Of a DNA stretch of 64,000 bases, positions 37,051 through 47,800 are shown piece after piece. Both the position numbers and the translations under genes were made by a program. Where the stretch lies: assembly GCA_032622095.1 (NCBI GenBank), contig CP136066.1, positions 61,782,609 to 61,846,608 on the forward strand, given 5' to 3'. Below the pieces are notes generated by a model. It did not search any database and was not told where the DNA came from. It saw only the letters and a program-made list of their open reading frames with translations. Origin of the DNA: Siphonodentalium dalli (taxonomy: Eukaryota > Mollusca > Scaphopoda > Gadilida > Siphonodentaliidae). Numbering within the stretch: the stretch's first letter is position 1; every line of letters starts with the position of its first letter.

Positions 37051-37213
37051 TTATCTTTTCTTTGTCTTTTTCTTCTTATGCCTCTTCGCCGGTGGTGGTG
37101 CTGACGAAGAGGAATCCGAGGGAAGTGTGCTGGTGTCAATGTCATGGATTCTGACTTCAACTGTCGCCGGATCAGAGGCGTCGTCTTCTGTATAGACAAC
37201 TCTGTGGTAAATT

Positions 37214-37252
<39 letters not shown>

Positions 37253-37929
37253 GATGAAACTGTGTGTCTTTCCTTGGTTATGTTCTACAAGGATCCGGTC
37301 TTTTAACTCTTGAATCAGTTGGTCTATATCTGGTGGTTCTGCTTCCCTGGTGGTAGAGCTGGGGGACACCGGGATGAGATGGAATTCCGGTGTCCGTGGT
37401 GGCAAGCTGTCCAACTCCACCTCGAAGCTGGCGGCAGGAACAGCAGGGGTGGTATCCTGCTCCCTTTCTCCGCTAGCCTCGGCGACGACAGCAGGGACCT
37501 CCGGTAGACCAACGGAGTCCCTGCTCGCTGGTACGATGTCGTCTGACTCCATGCAGGTCGGTCGTCTGGACGTCTCTCAGACAACTCCGGCCTGCCGGCT
37601 GCGACACTGGACGGCTGGACGACACGGGGAGGGGTGACCGGCAGATCAACGGTCACCCCTATCCTGCTCTTCCACTTCGCCCGTCTGCCAGCGTCCCTTT
37701 TCCTTCCGGAAGGCGTCTTCTTCTTCTTCTCTGTCTGTGACTTCAAATTGCAGCGGGTGGTTCTGGAGTTGGTGTCCCGGCCCTGAGATCTCTGGATACC
37801 AGCATCTTCAGTTCGGAACTCCATGCAAAGGGTCAGGTAGCCCCTGCTAGACTGGAGAGTCCAGTTAGCAATGTCCACTACCCGACACGTTTGCACTGCG
37901 GCCAGCACAGCTTCAGGGATTAAATCCAT
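37051..37929 (-). pseudogene. Coding repeat copy 1: unrecognised protein, two frameshifts
   Basis: Starts MDLIPEAVLAAVQTC at 37929. In order it has an N-terminal segment ending in MEFRTEDAG, a basic stretch (KKKTPSGRKRDAGRRAKWK), ELSERRPDD, DIVPASRDSVGLPEVPAVV, RTPEFHLIPVSPSST, and REAEPPDIDQLIQELKDRI. It ends in a basic tail KRHKKKKTKKR (stop at 37051). One base is missing near 37575 (GACGACCGACC versus GACGACCCGACC in copy 2). A CT/GA microsatellite at 37216-37247 breaks the frame again. Function unknown. The basic KRDAxRRAKWK block resembles nucleic-acid-binding parts of retroelement ORF1/gag proteins (inference). The leader up to about 38065 is shared with copy 2. Confidence 0.65.
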
Positions 37930-38124
37930 AAGCCTATTTTAGCCTAATCCAAAACCGTCTCACTGGCGTTAAGCACGAGGGCAGCTGCACCGGAGGCGCG
38001 GCCACACAACTCACCCGTGCTCAACGCTCTGACTGAAAGGAACTAATACGGACAAGCAATTATGACCGCCTCGCTCCACTTCCAGCCAGAGATAAAAAGA
38101 GCAACTCAAATGTTTTGTTAGATA

Positions 38125-38500
38125 TGCATTAAAACGCCGACCTCTGATGTTTCCCGTGTTTTCCTGCCATCAGTGACAAAACTGACAATCACCTTGCAGT
38201 AAAAACAACTCACAGATGTGCAAAGAGTAAGCCGTAGTTAATTAACACCTTTGCAATACGGCTAATCTTATGTTCGTTTGTGTTCGTTGTTTAGTAGCTT
38301 TGTATTCAAATAATGCTAATAACTCAAAAAATAAGTAATCAAAGTTGGAAATAACACCACATACACATAGAGTGGACCCACACGCACCCACAAACCAAAT
38401 TTCACCCTTCTATTCCGCTTTTTTGACCTGTGTTCGTTTATGTTCGTTTGTGTTCGTTTGTGTTCGTTGTTTGATATATATCTTGTTTAGTAGGACCGCG
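38125..38500 (-). repeat. Intact dispersed repeat preserving the empty insertion site of the 5-kb element
   Basis: Inverse match to 26460-26769 plus 31813-31905 joined. At 38211-38218 (CACAGATG, the complement of CATCTGTG) it shows only one copy of the 8-bp target. It separates coding repeat copies 1 and 2. Confidence 0.88.
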
Positions 38501-38549
38501 TCACCGCCGTAAATGAGCAAAACCGTGTCCCACGATCTTAGTTCATCCG

Positions 38550-38557
38550 TATAAAAG
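38550..38557 (+). promoter_or_regulatory. TATA-box-like motif upstream of coding repeat copy 2
   Basis: TATAAAAG lies about 190 bp before the ATG at 38748. A ~150-bp leader shared with copy 1 begins about 30-70 bp after it (AGTGGAGCG ... GTCAGAGCGT ... GGTTTTGGATTAGGCT). Position fits a promoter; activity is inference. Confidence 0.4.
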
Positions 38558-38747
38558 ACAATAGCTGTCCCATAGCCAGGAGACTCTGGCAGTGAGTGGA
38601 GCGAACAAGTCAGATTTTATTTGGCTTAATTAGTTCCTCGTTGTCAGAGCGTCAACGCGAGTGAGTTGTGCGGTCGCGACTTCGGTTGTAACTGCCCTCG
38701 TGGGGACGCCAGACTGAGATGGTTTTGGATTAGGCTCAGGACGGATT

Positions 38748-39657
38748 ATGGAGCTAATCCCTGACGCCGCGTTGGCTGCTATACAGAGAAGCCGGTTAGT
38801 GGACGCTGTTAGTTGGTCTCTCCAAGCTAACAGGGGCTCTCTGGTTCTCTGTGTAGAATTCCGGACAGAGGATGCTGGCACCCAGAAGTCTTCTGCTGCG
38901 AACAGGAACGCCAAGACCCGCTGTACTATGAAGAAGGGGCCTCCCAAGAAGAAGACACCTTCACAGAAAAGAAGAGACGCTGCCAGACGGGCGAAATGGA
39001 AGAAGCAGAAGGGGGTGACTGTTGATCGGCCAGTCGCCCCTCCCCGTGTGGTTCAGCCGTCTAGAGTCATAGGCGGCAGGCCGGAGTTGTCTGAGAGACG
39101 CCCAGACGACCCGACCTGCATGGAGACTGACGACATCATACCAGCTAGCAGGGACTCCGTGGATCTGCCGGAGGTCCCTGCTGTCGTCGTCGAGGCTTGC
39201 GGAGACAGGGACGTGGATACCACCCCAGATGTTCCTGCCGCCAGCTTCGACGTAGAACTGGACAATTTTCCACCTCGGACACCGGAATTCCATCTAATCC
39301 CGGTGTCCCCCAGCTCTACCATCACCAGCGACAACACCAGCACAGCCACCACCCGTTCAAACGAGGAGTTAATCTCAGAAGCCATGAGATGGTTGGAACA
39401 AGAAAAGATCGAACAATTAAGAACAACAGCTACAAAAGCAAAAACAAGAGCGGAAAGCTGTAGCTGAAGAGTGGGAAGCTGAACTTGAAAAGCGACATCG
39501 CGAAGCTGCAGAAGTACAACTAAGACTCGATAAAAGAATTGCAGATTCCGACAGAGTGCTGGCCGAGTCAATCAAAATACAACAACAACAACAACAACAA
39601 GAAGAACTCCAACACAGAAAAAAAAGAAAGCCAAGAAAAAGAAATAACTATGTCTAG
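38748..39657 (+). pseudogene. Coding repeat copy 2: same N-terminal module, different coiled-coil tail, one frameshift
   Basis: Starts MELIPDAALAAIQRSRLVDA. It parallels copy 1 through the basic block (TPSQKRRDAARRAKWKKQKG), ELSERRPDD, ASRDSVDLPEVPAVV and TPEFHLIPVSPSST (about residue 195). It then departs: instead of the DIDQLIQ segment it has NEELISEAMRWLEQEKIEQL. After a +1 base near 39423 the other frame continues as QQLQKQKQERKAVAEEWEAE, then EKRHREAAEVQLRL, poly-Gln and a basic end KKRKPRKRNNYV (stop 39655-39657). Heptad-like charge spacing suggests a coiled coil. The uncorrected frame stops at 39467. Function unknown. The tail swap relative to copies 1 and 3 indicates modular evolution. 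Confidence 0.65.
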
Positions 39658-39739
39658 ATCATTTTCATTTCACCCTCACCAATTCATGCTTATGTATTAC
39701 CATAACATGTATTTCATTAAAATCAACAGTGGGTTGTAG

Positions 39740-39775
39740 GAAAGGGGTGCCGCCCCTTTCAAATCTTCCCGGGTT
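39740..39775 (+). terminator. 3' stem-loop of coding repeat copy 2
   Basis: GAAAGGGGTGCCGCCCCTTTC, then CTTCCCGGG. It equals the structure after copies 1 and 3 in position and form. The eighth stem pair is swapped (C-G there, G-C here), so pairing is kept. Confidence 0.6.
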
Positions 39776-39789
39776 AAATCCCAAACCCC

Positions 39790-41036
39790 TCAGTAGCAGC
39801 CAGGAGACTACAAGGACTAACCACTTATCGTTATCGAAAATGCGTTTATGGACTATCTGCAGATTATTACATTGACTAAGACCAAAATCAAAGCAACGCG
39901 AGGTCGATCAGGTTACTAACATAGCTCAGTCACAAGGAAAGTAAGTATACAAGTATATACCACAATATTCAGTCATCCCCACCTAGAGGATAGGTAATTA
40001 TGACTTATGTTTCAAAAGGGCTCGATGAGACGTACTGCTCATCGACAGGATATCACAGTGAATTGGCCACGCCCTCTCTGCAGTAAAGCAAGCCCTCAAT
40101 AAAACCCACTGTTAAAACTCAGCGTAAACAATCTATTGCGTATGTACTAACCCATTTATGCAACATCCGCAACATCGACCGTCTAAAAAGACTAACCCAA
40201 TATTAAAACGTAGGTTAGCGGGCGCAAGCCCTAGATGGCTCCTTGGGCGCTGATGAATGTCCTCGGGCGGTGTAGATACGGTTATCGTGACCGTAGTATA
40301 AGCCATCGAATAATTATCTCCTCTAAAACTAACTAACACTCAAATGTATACTCGGCACATTTCGCCAAACATTGATATCATGTACACCATTACATTAACT
40401 AACACCAAAACTAAAACTCAGGCTAGCGGGCTCACGCCCTAGATGGATCATTGGGCACTGGTGAATGTCCTCGGGCGGCGCCTATACGCTTGTCGTGCCG
40501 TAGTATAAGTCGTCGAATAATTATCTCCTCCAAAATCAACTAACATTGTCTAACTGATAATACTTCCTTTACAGAAATTGCATATATATACATACTCTAT
40601 TTTTACCCAAACAAAATTAAAAACAACCAAAAAAATCATAAAAACAAAAAATAGATCACTGTATATATTCACCCATATTGTCTACCATCGTTCATATTTA
40701 TTTCAACCAATAAACTACAACATGCACATGAGTGTGATTTCACTTACTCCCGCGCCCTTGGGAACCCATAACTATGGGGGGGGAAACGCATTCATTTCTA
40801 TAACAGGCACAACTCGCCATCTGTATAATATTACAAATTCACGTTCGTGCAGAAGCTATCGCTCATGTCTTACACATTCCACTCACCTTACAACACCTAC
40901 CGAGCGGGACCCGGCTTAAAAACCGACCAGCACTAGCTCGGGGTGGGGTGCAGGAACTACAGACACATAAGTGGTCACAGCTCTCACATAGTTGGGAGGG
41001 GCATATACCGACATATGCTCGTCCCGGGGATAGTAG
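39790..41036. repeat. Intergenic tract with a two-copy 218-bp repeat
   Basis: The block GGYTAGCGGGC...GCCCTAGATGG...TGAATGTCCTCGGGCGG occurs at 40213-40345 and 40431-40560. Both copies run into TCGAATAATTATCTCCTC. No coding is seen in the rest; 40561-40920 is A-rich. Confidence 0.6.
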
Positions 41037-41045
41037 TTTGGGGGG

Positions 41046-41084
41046 CTAGCCCCGGGATCTTCGAAAGGGCCGAGAGGCCCTTTC
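41046..41084 (-). terminator. 3' stem-loop of coding repeat copy 3
   Basis: In sense: GAAAGGGCCTCTCGGCCCTTTC, then CCCGGGGCTAGCCCC. Nearly identical to the structure at 36952-36984 except in the loop. Confidence 0.6.
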
Positions 41085-41162
41085 CTTAACCCCTCATTTT
41101 AAGCTTTTAATTTATCAAAAACAAGAAGAAAAAAAAGGAAACAAAAGCTATTTTTTGTTTCT

Positions 41163-41823
41163 TCATCGTTTCTTCGTCTTTTTCTTCTTGTGCCTCTTCG
41201 TCGGTGGTGGTGCTGACGAAGAGGCATCAGAGGGAGATATGCTGGTGTCGGAGTGATGTATTCTAACTTCAACTGTCGCCGGATCCAAGGCGTCGTCTTC
41301 TGTGTATATGACTCGGCTGTAGATGAGCTCTGATTCTGCCTTATTGAATTGATGTACTATTCCTTGACGATCTTCCTCAATGATCCGGTCTTTTAGATCT
41401 TGGATCAGCTGATCTATATCTGGTGGTTCTGCCTCCCTGGTGGGTGAAGAATCCGGGCCAAAATACATCGGAGTCTTCGGGGCGGTGTTGCTGTCATCTG
41501 CCGTCTGTGGTGGAGCTGGTGGAGTCTCCATCTGGACCACGAAGTCAGCGGCAGGGGCGTCTGGGATGTCATCAGTGCCCCTGTCTCCTCTAGCCTCTGT
41601 GTCGGCGGCAGGGACCCCCGGTGGGTCCGGCATCCCTGTTTCCGCTGGCGGTGGTGGTGATGTCTGTGGCATCGACGGTGGGCTGCTGGTCTTTGCCCAA
41701 GGCCAAGTGGAGGGGAGCTCCGCGTCTCTCATCTCCCTGTTTCCACCGGGCCTTCCTGTCGGCGTCCCGCTTGCCGCTCTGGCCTTTCTTCGGGGGCAGG
41801 GACGGATCACGGCTCAAGAACAC
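41163..41823 (-). pseudogene. Coding repeat copy 3: 5'-truncated, frameshifted
   Basis: The first part is readable from 41823 (PSLPPKKGQSGKRDADRKAR...), matching the basic block of copies 1 and 2. The frame changes near 41735. From there one frame stays open to the stop at 41163: GVPAADTEARGDRGTDDIPD, then PTREAEPPDIDQLIQDLKDR, ELIYSRVIYTEDDALDPATV and KRHKKKKTKKR. It confirms the intended C-terminus of copy 1. The N-terminal ~60 residues and the leader are missing and similarity stops near 41823. A 5' truncation with an intact 3' stem-loop is typical of retroposition (inference). Middle region diverged and Pro-rich. Confidence 0.65.
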
Positions 41824-42003
41824 ACTGCCATGTACTAAATGTATATATCATTTTTAGAAAAATATATAAATTACCAAAAATCCAAAAAAAAATCTATTGA
41901 ATGTAAATCATATGTATACATCTCTGTCTAAACCATTCACATATATTGTCAACCATTAAAGACTATCTTGTACATTATCATTCAGATTTATTTCATATAT
42001 TAA

Positions 42004-42649
42004 AGGGGTACTGTACACAGGGATAGACAATTTTTGTATTTACTCCCATTGAAATAACTTTCAAGTTAGATTGTGTTCGTGTTATATGAGTTTCGTATAA
42101 CCCTAATTTAGCGAAGAAAATATTGATCTTGGAAACAAAAATATTACGATTTCAAATTACGCGCCATGTTTTTGACCTTCACCGGAGAAGACTCAGGTTG
42201 CAGGAAGAACCGGAAGTTCATTGTTTGCAGCTTCAATTGATGCATCCAATCTCTTCCATCGAACAATCTCACTCCCTATAAAAATAATTGACGCTTTATG
42301 ACTCTTGTTTCTTTCTCCTTTTTTTCCGAATCGGTTATAGCGGGCCTTCCTTTTGCAGGTAACATGTAATGTTTGCAACTCAATAATGTTCGCGAACGGC
42401 CGTCGATAAAAGACACTCGACAGATACGATTTCAAGAACGGTAACTCGTACTGGCATAATTCGCCATTTTATGACTCCAGCCATAAATGATTTTCTATTA
42501 AATAATTCAATTTTACTTTTGTGATAGCCTGTTAACCGGAACATTTTCAGTAGACATTGTCGATTCAAATTAGTTATTTTAATATATAATATTGATATTA
42601 GATCGCTATGGTCACCGGGAATTTATTGAAATTGGGGTACAGTACCCCT
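42004..42649. mobile_element. TTAA-flanked TIR element (646 bp)
   Basis: The ends AGGGGTACTGTAC are inverted at both sides; TTAA lies at 42000-42003 and 42650-42653. A minus-strand frame at 42193-42435 contains IIFIGSEIVRWKRLDASIEA after a basic RKARYNRFGKK run, which looks like a protein remnant but is too short to assign. Its type (piggyBac versus Kolobok) is not resolved. Confidence 0.7.
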
Positions 42650-42653
42650 TTAA

Positions 42654-43967
42654 AACCCAAATAACACTGTATACAAATTCGTCAATATATGTTTTCATCT
42701 ACGCCCGTGCACAGGGGAGGTAGGGCGGGCCATATAAATGCAACAACCTGACATAGCTAAGACAAACTCTCACAGTGCGTTCGGTCTGTATTGGAATCTC
42801 TTTTGGTTGGCACATTGAATCACACGCTTTGCCTTGCAATTGTTTAGCGGCTTGAAAAACTAACAATACAAACTAACACCATTTTAATATCATAACACGG
42901 GCCCCGTTCCCCTAGCAACCCAATTCAAATCAATCCAATTCAAGATATAACATTTAATTCAATTGTATTCAACTTTTGCCGTGTTCAGACATTACGATTT
43001 TCTATGTGCTATATCTCCAACAACAACAAACCGTGGGGTGAAGGAGAAGATCACTCGATCTTTTCGACCATCCCGGGCGGTTCGCGCCCATCTATACTCA
43101 CTTGTGTTGTGTAGCCAGGAGATGTGTATTTCGTTGTAACTGATGTTTCGAGCATTACTTATAAACAAGTATGTTTTATTATCGATGTACCGGCCAACAC
43201 TTTTCTTTTCAATGACTACACTCGACTATATACCACGAACTAGCATGTCCCAACCATGAGCCATAAAATTATACGATTTCCTCTATTCGCCGGCAATCTT
43301 GTTTTCTCAAAATAGATCCACACTTAGGTGTGGAATTTTGCACGGAATGCCATAAAATTTGAAATTTGTGAAAAGGCTCGCACAACCTTCTAAAAAGCCT
43401 GTTTAAAAAGATTGCCAAATATTTTTGATATGATTTCAAGAGTGCATGTAACAAGGAGAGATGTGATACATGTGTAAATATATCCAGCAGTAACGTGTCA
43501 ACGATTATGTTTGTAGCAAATGTTTGTAATTGCTGTTGTTGCATTTGAATTAATGTGTGCATTAATATTATAGCCTGTGACGAGCCTGTCACACGGACTT
43601 CTTTTTTAATGAAGCTAGTACGTAATGCAACCTTTATGAGGAATATCGTTGAATTATATATTCTTTGTTATAATTTTTTGTCGGCCTAGCCATACTTATG
43701 GCATAGTTTGTCATACTTGTGACAAAACTATTCAGATAGTTGCCTCGCTATCGTTTTGTATGTCTCATGTTTGTTAAATATTATGTTGTATGTGTTTATT
43801 ATATATGCATTATGATTAAATAAAGTTATCATTTAAAATAAATGTATTCACTTTCTAAATTAATATTTTGCCAAAAACCTCAGATGCCCCAAAACACCTA
43901 ACACAATAGTCTAGAGTCGCCAATTAGTTAATCCGATTACCCTATAACACGTACTAAGCACATCAGC
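42654..43967. other. No gene recognised
   Basis: A 107-codon minus frame (43269-43592) has no recognisable feature. An AATAAA occurs at about 43819 in AT-rich sequence; no upstream gene could be linked to it. Confidence 0.4.
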
Positions 43968-44425
43968 CGCTTACACCTTTTAAATGGAACCGGCCGCTTG
44001 TAACACTTTATAGTGTGCTACAGAACGAAAAAGTTGAATAAAATCTAAAAAATTGTGAATTTAAAAACAATTCAAACGTTAATGTATTCCATGTCATAAG
44101 CCGGACATATGTACTAAATGTCAGTCATATCCATTTATAAACAAACAAGATAATGCGACATCAAATCCGCTTACACCTTTTATTTTGGAGCCGGCCGCTT
44201 ACACTTTTTAGTGTGCTCCAGAACGAAAAAGTTGAATAAAATCAACAAATTTGTGAGTTTAAAAACAAACCAAACGTTAATGTATTCCATGTCTCAGCCC
44301 GGACAGATATACCAAATTTCATTCATATCCATTGAGAAACAACGGACCAAACGCCACATAACATCTCGCTTACACCTTTTATTTGGAGCCGGCCTCGGCC
44401 TCGGCTTTTACACTTTGTAGTGGAG
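43968..44425. repeat. 200-bp tandem repeat, 2.3 copies
   Basis: Units start CGCTTACACCTTTTA at about 43969, 44169 and 44367. They contain GTGTGCTNCAGAACGAAAAAG and AACGTTAATGTATTCCATG, and the third is cut short. The repeat ends ~350 bp before the ABCD4 start codon. Confidence 0.85.
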
Positions 44426-44689
44426 TTTCACCTACATTATGGTTATGAAATATATATTCACTGCCAATATCCTAACACAGCCTACCCACAGCATGGGAAC
44501 TTTCCGATGTCGCACATTGAAACATGTTGCTCATTTTTACCCAGAAGCGGTTCGCGCCTAATAAAATTTAATCGGAGCACATGTTAACACTTTTGTTGGC
44601 CTCTTTTAACCCGGAAATTAAACCAACTGGTGTTATGGGTCATACGCATAAATTTCGAAGGTCTGATAAAAATAGCTCACACGTGGACT

Positions 44690-44695
44690 CACTGT
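44690..44695 (+). promoter_or_regulatory. CACGTG E-box in the proximal ABCD4 promoter
   Basis: CACACGTGGAC sits about 85 bp before the chosen start codon. CACGTG is the core of the CLEAR element through which MiT/TFE factors control lysosomal genes in vertebrates, and ABCD4 is lysosomal. A single 6-bp match is weak evidence. Confidence 0.3.
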
Positions 44696-44772
44696 TGATT
44701 TTGTTTTTTTGGATTTGCAAACATTGTAAAGATCTTTCGCGAATTACAGCTCATTTACTCATGGATCAATGA

Positions 44773-44786
44773 CGAAGATGGCCGCC
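44773..44786 (+). promoter_or_regulatory. TISU/YY1-like motif over the ABCD4 start codon
   Basis: CGAAGATGGCCGCC differs from the TISU consensus (SAASATGGCGGC) at one position. TISU directs initiation from very short 5' leaders and overlaps the YY1 motif. It supports ATG 44778 over the weaker upstream ATGs at 44761 (ending after three codons) and 44769 (T at -3). Confidence 0.5.
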
Positions 44787-44806
44787 GAAGCAAACGGTCA
44801 AGAAAC
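44778..44806 (+). CDS. ABCD4: ABCD4 exon 1 (coding part)
   Basis: Nine codons plus two bases (MAAEANGQE + AC), donor AAAC|GTAAGC. The split codon AC|T is completed as Thr by exon 2. The transcription start is not determined. Confidence 0.8.
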
Positions 44807-47800
44807 GTAAGCGTTTATCTTCTCGTATGTTGTATATTTTAGAATTTAGTAGGTTTCATGCAGTGATAATCTCGTAAACATGTATGTAACGGTACCACAG
44901 GGGCATGTAGTATGATTAGTCGAAAATCTACGGGATACTAAAGATTCAATGTATAGTCAATTTTGGACTAGTAGTATGATGTACTACCACTGTTACGACT
45001 GTACCAGGTGCATTGGTTGATTGGAATTTGGATATTCTTGGCTGTCTTGACAGTATGACAATTTGACACTTGTTCCATAATATGAACTCTGTATGGTCGT
45101 TAATGTATTTTCGTTTAATTTACTGAACTATCTTGACACTTGTTCATTATGTACATTGTAATATGTTACCTTACCTTCTGTCTGTCTGTAGTTGTTACGT
45201 CCTAGTGACCAAGGCTGGCTTTTACAGGACGGGATCGAGTAGATCCATAATTTTTCCAGGAAGTTTTTTTGCCGAACCCGTGACTTCTTCGCCACGGTAG
45301 GGATCTTTAACGTGCGCACATTGTTGCACACGGGACAGCCATTAGCGTCGGCTCCCGATCCGACGGTGTGCCAAGTGTACTGTCATCCCTGGTCATGACA
45401 TTACGAGAGGAGCAGAGGTACGAAGTTAGTCCAGTACGCATTTTTTTAAATTTTGTCTGAGACTCTTTGGCTTCTGGAATCTTTCTCAGATCACTGATCG
45501 TGGCATCGATGATTGATTTGTGATGACCATGGTACTGGGAATGCAGATGGCGACACAAAGTCCGACCGATATTTTGTCGGATTTGAACCCTCGACCGTGT
45601 CGAAGGTGTAGCTCAGAGGTCGGCCCACAAACCAACTGAGCTATCCGCTTATGTTACCTTATGTGGTAACTGGACGCAGGCTCATGTATGGGATGCCAAA
45701 TTGACATTTAATAAATAATTGAGCTTAAGCGCAATAAGGGAAGATCTAATTGCGCTTAAGCGCAATAAGGAAATTCCTTAAGCGCAATAAGGAATATCTT
45801 ATTAGGAATATTCTTATTGCGTTTTTAAGCGCAATTAGATCTTCCCTTATTGTGCTTAAGCACAATAAGGGATTCCTTATTGCGCTTAAGCGCAATTAGC
45901 TCTTATAGCTCTTATTGCCCTTAAGCTCAATAAGAATATTCCTTATTGCGCTTAAGCGCAATAAGAGATTCCTTTATGCGCAATAAGAGATTCCTTATTG
46001 CGCTTAAGCTCAATTATTTATTAAATGTCAATTTGGCTTCCCATACATATGGGAGGCCAAATTCACATTTATTAATAATTGCACTTCAGCGCAATAATTC
46101 AATTGCGCTTCAGCTTCAGCTTCAGCGCAATTCATTTTATATATATGGCTGAAACCCCCCCCCCCCCCCCCCCCCCCAGTTAATTAATGAATAAATCCAA
46201 TAGAAAATTTCCCAGTTAATTAATGGAATAACCTATCTATTCAGGGGTGTAAGCTTGTAACAATAATTCCGCTGAAGTGCAATTGATATGAATCAAGCTG
46301 GATTGCGCTTCAGTGCAATTGAATTGCACTTCAGCGCAATTGGATTGCGCTTCAGTGCAATTATTAATAAATGTGAATTTGGCCTCCCATAGGCTCACGC
46401 CTCTTTGTCCAGATCATCGATTTCGTCTTTGTGGGCGACAGAGCAATCTCTTTTACCCCTTTCCTCTGGTTTATGTTCTACGTCTTCGTTCCGGTTTGTT
46501 TTACTGTTGTTTTCTGAGGGAGACAGAGCAATCTCTTTTTCCCCACTTCATCTGATTGTACTGTTATCTACGTTTCTTTTTGGTATGTCATCCATATCTT
46601 CTGTTATGAAGGGGGTCAGAGCAATCTCTTTTTCCCTTTTGACTCCTTCGTTCCATATTGTTTCTTCATTTTCCAGTATTGTGTTTTCCATAAGGGAGAC
46701 AGAGCAATCTCTTTTTCCCTTAGCTCCTTTGTTCCCTTTTTAGCTCAACTTACTTTGTAAGGTTGACCTATTGCCATGGGTTGGCGTCCGTGTGTCTGTG
46801 TGTCTGTCAACAATTTCCTTTGGCACGGGCTACAGGTCGTACCTTTGGTCTGATCTTTATGAAATTTGTCATGAATGTTGACATTGACATGTAGATGGGA
46901 ACGAGTCATTTTGGGGTCATTCGGCCAAAAAACATGGCCGCTGGCAGCCATCTTGGATTTCAAAATTAAATCCATTGGCGCGGTCTACAGGTCGTACTGT
47001 TTGTCTTATCATCATGAAATTTGTCATGGATGTTAATATTGACATGTAGATGGGAACGAGTCATTTTGGGGTCGTTCTGTCAAAAAACATGGCCACCAGC
47101 AGCCATTTTGGATTTTACTTTTTGTATAACTAAAATCGGGAATTAATCAGTTAGGACTCCATTTATTCTAAATCTTATTTTAATATGACAGACATATGAA
47201 TGTCTATATGTGTGGGTAGATCAAGTTGAACGTAAACACCACATGGAACAAGCAGTGCCAGTATTCTGTTTGTTTTGAACTCTGTGTGTGGGATGTAATA
47301 TATCTGTCCAACGAAATCACAACTTTTTGGAAATTGGATAGAAATAAAAATAAAATTAATTCCCTACCTACCTACCTACCCTGGAGGGGTCCCGTTAACA
47401 GAAACACTGATCATTTTTTTAGGCCCTATCTATCTTATCAGTATCCCCATTGCTGCAGGTGAGCAACACCCCAGTATATAGTCTTCGAACTATTTCCCAC
47501 CTGCTTATATCAAATTTCTGCAATAAGGCCAGAACTTTGCAAACTATCTGCCCGGGCTACAGTAATGCTATAAGTAATCGACTTCTTAATCACAGCAGAA
47601 TTATGGGTAACTTTCCGATGAATGGCAACAAGCCATATTTCCAACTAAATCCTGAAAAGTTACCCATAATTCTGCTGTGGTTAAGAAGTCGATTACTTAG
47701 AGCATTACTGTATATATAGTCTTGTAGCGGTCGCAGTGTAAATGTTGCTGTGTCCTGTAATCACTATGGCATTGATACAATGTCTCTAGTGTTTGAAAAA

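Noticed and set aside
43269-43592. 107-codon minus-strand frame
   Set aside because: No recognisable motif; Gln-rich start and biased composition; isolated.
44581-44772. 63-codon frame just upstream of ABCD4
   Set aside because: Ends at the TGA overlapping the ABCD4 start region. It could only act as an upstream frame if transcription starts far upstream, and the TISU-like start argues against that.
45600-45650. tRNA gene on the minus strand
   Set aside because: Box A and B are present but the arms do not form a proper cloverleaf, and the sequence continues into a SINE body with TSDs.
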